Shown here in pieces: positions 1 through 5,100 of a stretch of DNA of 8,087 bases. Position 1 is the stretch's first letter. Each line of letters starts with the position of its first letter. The stretch spans positions 1-8,087 of the forward strand of contig JASLBD010000363.1 in NCBI GenBank assembly GCA_030146745.1. Direction: 5' to 3'. Below the pieces are notes generated by a model. It had not been told where the DNA came from. It saw only the letters and a list, made by a program, of their open reading frames with translations, and did not search any database. The position numbers were made by a program, and so were the translations under genes. Origin of the DNA: Allosphingosinicella sp. GTDB lineage: Bacteria; Pseudomonadota; Alphaproteobacteria; Sphingomonadales; Sphingomonadaceae.

Positions 1-466
1 GAGCGTGCTCCTGACCGGCTCGGTGCGCGAGAATATCGGCCTCGGCCGCGGCCATGTCGACGACGAGGAGCTGCTTCGAGCCTCCGAGCTTTCCGGCACC
101 CACCAGTTCATGGGGACCATCGCCAACGGCTACGATCTCCGGCTCGCCGACCGCGGCGAGGGGCTTTCGGGCGGCCAGCGCCAGTCGATCGCCCTCGCCC
201 GTGCCCTGGCCGGGCGGCCTCCGGTGCTGGTCTTCGACGAGCCGACCAGCGCCATGGACGCCCAGACCGAGACGGCGCTCATTCACCGGCTGCGCGAGGA
301 GACGAAGGGTCGCACGCTCGTCCTCATCACCCACCGGCCGCCCCTGCTCGCACTGGTGGGCCGGATCATGCTGATCGAGCGCGGCAAGGTCGCGATGGAC
401 GGACCTCGCGACGAGGTGCTCAAGCAGATCACGCGGCAGCAAACGCCGCCCACCAAGGCGGCCTGA
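1..466 (+). CDS. Type I secretion ABC transporter ATPase (LapB-like), C-terminal end only
   Basis: This is the end of an inner-membrane ABC exporter that would power one-step export of a large protein through a type I secretion channel. Only the last part of the nucleotide-binding domain is present; the left edge removes the membrane domain, Walker A and probably the Q-loop. Visible motifs in order are SVLLTGSVRENI (from base 2), the ABC signature LSGGQRQ (164-184), Walker B VLVFDEPT (224-247), the D-loop SAMD (248-259) and the H-loop histidine (codon 332-334). The stretch with DRGEGLSGGQRQ, DEPTSAMD and THRPPLLALV resembles LapB/LssB-type T1SS ATPases, which export large adhesins; that assignment comes from family knowledge. 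All catalytic motifs in the visible part are intact. The gene ends with TGA at 464-466, 3 nt before the HlyD start, so the two are an operon. A general MsbA-like lipid or drug exporter is less likely given the neighbours. Confidence 0.93.
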   Translation, partial: SVLLTGSVRENIGLGRGHVDDEELLRASELSGTHQFMGTIANGYDLRLADRGEGLSGGQRQSIALARALAGRPPVLVFDEPTSAMDAQTETALIHRLREETKGRTLVLITHRPPLLALVGRIMLIERGKVAMDGPRDEVLKQITRQQTPPTKAA

Positions 467-469
467 GCC

Positions 470-1771
470 ATGAACGAGCACAGCCATATCGAGGACCTGA
501 CCGACCGGATCAAACCCCGGATGGCATCGAACGTCCTGCTCTGGGTAGTGATAGGCTTCTTCGTCATCTTCATCATCTGGGCGGCACTGACCGAGCTCGA
601 CCGGACCGTGCGCGGCCAGGGACGGGTGATCGCGACCTCGCAGCTCCAGGTCGTCTCCAACCTCGAGGGCGGGGTCGTCGAGGCGATCAACGTCCGGACG
701 GGGCAGCAGGTGAAGGCGGGCCAGGAGCTGGTCCGGCTCGACCAGACCGCCACCGGCGCCGAGCTCGGCAGCGGCGAGGCCTCCGCCAATGCGCTCGGAA
801 TGAAGATCGCCCGGCTCTCGGCCGAAGTGGCCGGGCGCGAGCCCTCCTATCCCGCGCCGGCCGACCAGGCCGCGGCGAGCCAGATGATGATCGAGCGCTC
901 GCTCCACGCCTCGCGGATGCAGGAGCTGGGAAGCGTGGTCAGCGCCGGCCAGGCGCGCGTCGCCCAGGCCAACCGCGCCGTCCAGGAGGCGCAGGCCGCC
1001 TATGACGCGCGGGTGACGGCCCGCGACGCCCGCCGCCAGGAGCTGAACCTCATCCGGCCGATGGTCGAGCGGGGCATCGAGCCGCGCCTGTCGCTGATGC
1101 AGGCGGAAAGCGCCTATGCGGTGGCGGCGAGCGAGGCCGCGGCCGCGGCGGCCGCCATCTCCCGCGCCCGCTCGGCCGTGGTCGAGGCCCAGTCCTCGCT
1201 GAACCAGCAGCGGCAGGACTGGCGCTCGGTCGCCGCCAACGAGCTCGCCACCGCCCAGGCCGAATATTCGGCCCGGCGGGCGGCCCTGCCGGCGCTGGCC
1301 GAACGGTCCGAGCGGACGGTAGTCCGAGCCCCCCTGCCGGGCCGGGTCAACCGGGTCCTCGTCACCACCGTCGGCTCCGCCGTGGGGCCGGGCGCGCCGC
1401 TGGTCGAGATCGTGCCTTCGGAAGAGACGCTGCTGGTCGAGACCCAGGTCCGTCCGCAGGACATCGCCTGGGTGCGTATGGGCCAGGAGGCCAAGGTCAG
1501 CATCACCGCCTACGATCCTTCGATCTACGGCTCGCTCGACGGAGTGGTGACCGCCATCTCTCCCGACGCGACCTTGAACGAGAAGACGGGCGAGAGCTTC
1601 TACACGGTGCAGGTGCGGACCAAGAAGAATGCGCTGGAGCGCAACGGCCGGCCGCTGCCGATCGGAACCGGAATGATCGCCGACGTCAGCCTGCTCGGCG
1701 ACAAACGCACCATCCTCAATTACATCCTCAGCCCGATCACCAAGCTCAGCGATACCGCCTTCCGCGAGTAA
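470..1771 (+). CDS. HlyD/LapC-family type I secretion membrane fusion protein
   Basis: This 433-residue periplasmic adaptor would link the ABC ATPase to an outer-membrane TolC-like channel; the length is normal for the family. A short cytoplasmic N-terminus is followed by one membrane segment (about residues 22-40, VLLWVVIGFFVIFIIWAAL). A lipoyl/biotinyl-like half motif (VVSNLEGGVVEAINV, about 61-75) comes next. A long Ala/Gln/Glu/Arg-rich coiled-coil hairpin (about 95-285) includes a run of seven alanines at 223-229. The second lipoyl half and beta-barrel follow, with RTVVRAPLPGRV and VGSAVGPGAPLVEIVP. The C-terminus with ILNYILSPITKLSDTAFRE is typical of HlyD T1SS adaptors. The start is the ATG at 470, preceded by AAGGCGG (455-461) at an 8-nt spacing inside the end of the upstream gene. 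It is co-transcribed with the ATPase and most likely serves the giant protein encoded downstream. The specific name LapC would need the whole locus, so no symbol is given. Confidence 0.95.
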   Translation: MNEHSHIEDLTDRIKPRMASNVLLWVVIGFFVIFIIWAALTELDRTVRGQGRVIATSQLQVVSNLEGGVVEAINVRTGQQVKAGQELVRLDQTATGAELGSGEASANALGMKIARLSAEVAGREPSYPAPADQAAASQMMIERSLHASRMQELGSVVSAGQARVAQANRAVQEAQAAYDARVTARDARRQELNLIRPMVERGIEPRLSLMQAESAYAVAASEAAAAAAAISRARSAVVEAQSSLNQQRQDWRSVAANELATAQAEYSARRAALPALAERSERTVVRAPLPGRVNRVLVTTVGSAVGPGAPLVEIVPSEETLLVETQVRPQDIAWVRMGQEAKVSITAYDPSIYGSLDGVVTAISPDATLNEKTGESFYTVQVRTKKNALERNGRPLPIGTGMIADVSLLGDKRTILNYILSPITKLSDTAFRE

Positions 1772-1775
1772 ATTC

Positions 1776-1815
1776 CGGCCTACGACTTGAGCTGTTGTTT
1801 TTTGGCCGTTTTTTT
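1776..1815 (+). terminator. Possible weak intrinsic terminator after the HlyD gene
   Basis: CGGCC (1776-1780) can pair with GGCCG (1804-1808), and the second arm is followed directly by seven T residues (1809-1815). The order of stem then T-run fits a rho-independent terminator placed just after the HlyD stop codon (1769-1771). The stem is only 5 bp and the loop is 23 nt, so it is weak. It may be leaky or chance, and read-through into the giant gene remains possible. Confidence 0.25.
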
Positions 1816-1828
1816 AACTTGATGCGGG

Positions 1829-1859
1829 TTAATCGCCCTAGGCGGTGGCGCCATATTAT
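1829..1859 (+). promoter_or_regulatory. Candidate promoter for the giant protein gene
   Basis: TATTAT at 1854-1859 differs by one base from the TATAAT consensus. The best upstream partner is a poor TTAATC (1829-1834) with a long 19-nt spacer; a better TTGATG (1819-1824) is too far away to pair with it. A start near 1866 would give a leader of about 70 nt. In a GC-rich genome an AT-rich hexamer in the only AT-rich gap is suggestive, but sigma factor preferences of the host are unknown. Confidence 0.2.
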
Positions 1860-1918
1860 GCCATCAGCGCAATCGGGAGGGCCGTGCGCACGCGCGCGGA
1901 CCCGGGAACTTGCCCTCT

Positions 1919-1925
1919 GGGGGGA
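1919..1925 (+). promoter_or_regulatory. Ribosome binding site of the giant protein gene
   Basis: A purine-rich GGGGGGA (1919-1925) lies 8 nt before the ATG at 1934. It is the best Shine-Dalgarno-like site in the gap and supports this ATG as the start. No in-frame ATG or GTG was found in the nearby upstream bases checked; only an in-frame TTG at 1910 exists, and it has no comparable ribosome binding site. Confidence 0.6.
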
Positions 1926-1933
1926 CTGGTAAA

Positions 1934-2131
1934 ATGGCCGTCAATATCACCGCCACGCGTACGTCCACGCTCTTCGACGACAAGGACAATGATGGGCAGT
2001 TCGATCCCGGCGATATCATCACCACCCGGATCCGGATCACGGTCGGGTCCGGCGACGACGCCGAGGGCGTAACGGTCAACGCGACGACGGACGGGCTGAC
2101 CATCGATTCCCTCGATGCGGAAGCGGTGCAG
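1934..2131 (+). other. N-terminal domain with acidic calcium-type loop
   Basis: Residues 1-66 begin with a short strand and then carry DDKDNDGQFDPGD (15-27), an Asp-rich loop of the DxDxDG type known to bind calcium in many secreted proteins. It is followed by beta-rich sequence (IITTRIRITVGSG, GVTVNATTDGLTI) resembling the start of a DUF11-like or SdrD-like surface domain. The homology is by eye and approximate. No LapG-type retention module with a (T/A/P)AAG cleavage motif is recognisable here. Confidence 0.45.
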
Positions 2132-5100
2132 GTCACCCCGATCGCCTTCGACGATTTCCTGCCGTCGATCACCGGCAACACGCCGATGACCTTCACCGCG
2201 GCGCAGCTGCTCGGCAACGACGTGGATCCCGACGGCGCCGAGATCAACCTCATCATCACCGGAGTCAGCAGCGCCAGCAACGGCGCCATCGTCAACAATG
2301 GCGACGGCACCTTCACCTTCACTCCGACCACCGGCCATGTCGGAACCGCTTCCTTCCAATATACGGTCGCCGACGAGGACGGGCTCGCCGGCGTCTCGAC
2401 CGGAGTGGTCTCGTTCACCGTCACCGACCCGGTCTGGTACGTGGACGCGAACTACGGCGGCGCGAACGGCGCTTCCGACGGCAGCTACCTGAAGCCCTTC
2501 ACCAGCCTGGCGCCGCTCAGCACCGGCGGCTCGGCCGACGGGTTGGACAATGCCGACGATACCATCTTCGTCTACAATAGCGGCACCTACAGCGCCGGCA
2601 TCGTGCTCGAGGCCGGCCAGAAGCTGTTCGGCGACGGCCATGCCTTCTCGGTCAACGGCCTCAGCATCGGCGCCAGCGGGACCAACACGACGATCGGCTA
2701 TTCCGGCGTCGGAGTGACGCTCGCCGCCGACAACACGATCATGGGCGTGAGCCTGAACGGCTCTCTCGCCACCTCGGTCGGAATCCAGGACAATGGCAAT
2801 GTCGGTACGCTCATCGTCGACCAATCCAGCATCATCGGCCAGGGCAAGGCCGTCCACATCGACAATGGCGGCACCCTGAACGTCGATCTCGACCAGCTCA
2901 GCTCGGGCGCGTCGGCGACCCAGGGCATCCATCTCCAGGGCGTCACCGGAACCTTCGCCGCCGCGACCGGGCACATCCAGAGCTCGGCCGGCACCGCCGT
3001 CCTGATCGGCGCCGCCGGCGGCGGCACGGCGAGCTCGGGCGGCGACGTCAACTTCACCTATGGCGGTGCCATCTCCAGCCCCGCCGGCTCGCTGGTCGAG
3101 ATCCAGGACCGCACCGGCGGCACCGTCACCTTCACCGGCAGCCTCACCGAGGGCAGCATCGCCGCGGGCACCACCGGAATCCTGGTCGACGGAAGCGCCG
3201 GAACGGTCAATTTCAACGGCCAGACCTTCGTCAGCGCCGGCGGCCTCGGCGGCAACGGCGTGACGCTCACCAACAACAGCGGCACGATCAACTTCCTGGC
3301 GACCGGCACCGGCCTCGACATCACCACCGCCACCGGCAGCGGCCTGACCTTCACCGGCGGCGGAACGCTCAACATCACCGGCTCGGGCAACAGCGTCGTC
3401 ACCGGCACCGGCCAGGTCCTCAACCTGCAGAACGGCGCGATGGGCACGAGCGGAATCTCGTTCCAGACGCTGACCAGCGGAACGGTCGCCAGCGGCAACG
3501 CGATCAACATCAACAATCTCGACGCCGCGGGCGCCGGAACGTTCAGCGGCGGCGCGGTCACCATCGGCGGCGGCGCCGCCGACGGAATCAACATCGCCTC
3601 CTCCAACTCGACCTTCAGCTTCGCCAGCGCGACGATCGACAACGCCGTCGGCGACGGCATCGAGATCAACGGCCAGGCGCAGACCCAGGGCGCGGTCACC
3701 TTCACCACCGTCAATATCGACGGAGTGAACGGCGCCGGCGTCAACATCGTCGGCGCGACCAATGCGGTGAACGTCAACGGCGGCACGATCGGCGCGACCA
3801 ACGATCCTGGCGGGGACGGAGTGACCGTCACCGGCGGCACCGGCGCGGTGACGGTCGCGGCGGCCATTACGAAGACCAGCGGCGGAAACGAGCTGGTCGA
3901 CATCTCCGGCCACGCCACCGGCGCGATCACCGTCTCCGGCGCGCTCACGGCCTCGGTCGGCGGCGGCGGCATCCGCCTCGTCAACAACAGCAGCGGCAAT
4001 ATCGACTTCACCGGCAACACGACGATCAACACCGGCACGCTCAACGCCATCAACTTCACCAACACCGGCGCCACGGGCGCCAACGTCACCTTCTCGGAGG
4101 GCTCGCTCGACATCGACACCACGAGCGGCACCGGAATCAACGCGACCAGCACGACGGTCGGCGCGGGCTCGCTGACGATCAGCGGGGCAACCGGAGTCGG
4201 CAACATCGTCTCCTCAACCACCGGCCGCGCCATCAACATCGACGGAGTCACGGCGAATATCACGCTCAACGAGGTCAACGTCAGCGGCGGCGGCTCCACG
4301 ACCGGCGTGTTCGTGAGGAATACCGGAAGCGGCGGGCAGTTCGTCGTCACCGGCGAGGGATCGACGGCGGGTTCGGGCGGCGTCATCCAGAATATCGGCG
4401 ACGGCGGCGTCAACGCGGCGATCGGCGCCGCGCCGACCACCGGCACCGGCTATTATTTCGAGAACGTCTCGAACGTCAGCCTTTCGAACATCAGCATCAC
4501 CGGCTCGATGGGCAATTTCGGCATTCGCGGCGAGAACGTCACCAACTTCACCCTCCGCGACAGCACGGTCCAGCCGACCGTCGGCAATTTCGGGAACAAT
4601 GAATCGGTCGACGAGGGCGCGATCCGCTTCGGCACCGCCGGCAGCAGCACCGGTCTGACGGGCACGGCCCTGTTCGAAGGCAACGTCATCGGCGGCGGCT
4701 ACGAGGACAATCTCGCGGTCTACGTCTACGGCTCCAACACGCTCAACATGACGGTAAGGGACAGCGCCAACGACCAGGCGGTGTTCAACCACAACAGCCT
4801 GAACTTCGGCAGCGACTCGCTCGGCTTCGAATCGGGCGGAACCAGCAACGTCACGCTCAACGTCACCGGCGTCGACTTCAACGGCGCCCGCGGCGACCAG
4901 CTCGGCGTCAGCCAGATCGGCAACACCACCCAGACGCTGAACGTCACCAACAACACGTTCCACAACACCCACGGCAACATAGTCTCGGGCGGCGGCGGCG
5001 TGTGGCTGCTCGGCGGCGATCTCGCGGCCAGCTCGAACGTGACCGTCAACTACACGTTCACCGGCAACTCGATCAAAGGCGCGCATGGCGACGCCTTGCG

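Larger units (their letters stand above)
1772..1933 (+). promoter_or_regulatory. Intergenic gap with T-tracts upstream of the giant protein gene
   Basis: This 162-bp gap is the only non-coding stretch of any size in the window. Its composition is unlike the coding DNA: it holds two long T-tracts (about 1798-1803 and 1809-1815) and several TTAA/TTGAT words. It separates the exporter pair from the giant gene, so it is where an independent promoter or a termination/attenuation signal for the long downstream message would be expected. The function is inferred from position and composition; no operator or known regulator site can be identified with confidence. Confidence 0.5.

Noticed and set aside
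1845..2072. 75-codon + strand frame starting at GTG 1845
   Set aside because: It overlaps the start of the giant gene in another frame and becomes Arg/Ser/Pro-rich there, as expected for a shadow.
1934..2428. LapA-type retention module with LapG cleavage site
   Set aside because: No (T/A/P)AAG motif in a retention-domain context was found; FTAAQLL belongs to the cadherin-like pattern LLGNDxDPDG, and DAAG or GAAG elsewhere lies within the beta-helix or protease-like domain.
1856..3913. Reverse-strand open frame of 685 codons
   Set aside because: It has the same kind of antisense shadow composition (Asp/Arg/Ala/Val repeats), and it crosses the intergenic gap and start region of the giant gene with no ribosome binding site or known motif.
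3058..4446. Pro/Val/Leu-rich reverse-strand frame of 462 codons
   Set aside because: Composition is the complement of the beta-helix coding frame; there is no membrane-protein logic, conserved motif or start signal.
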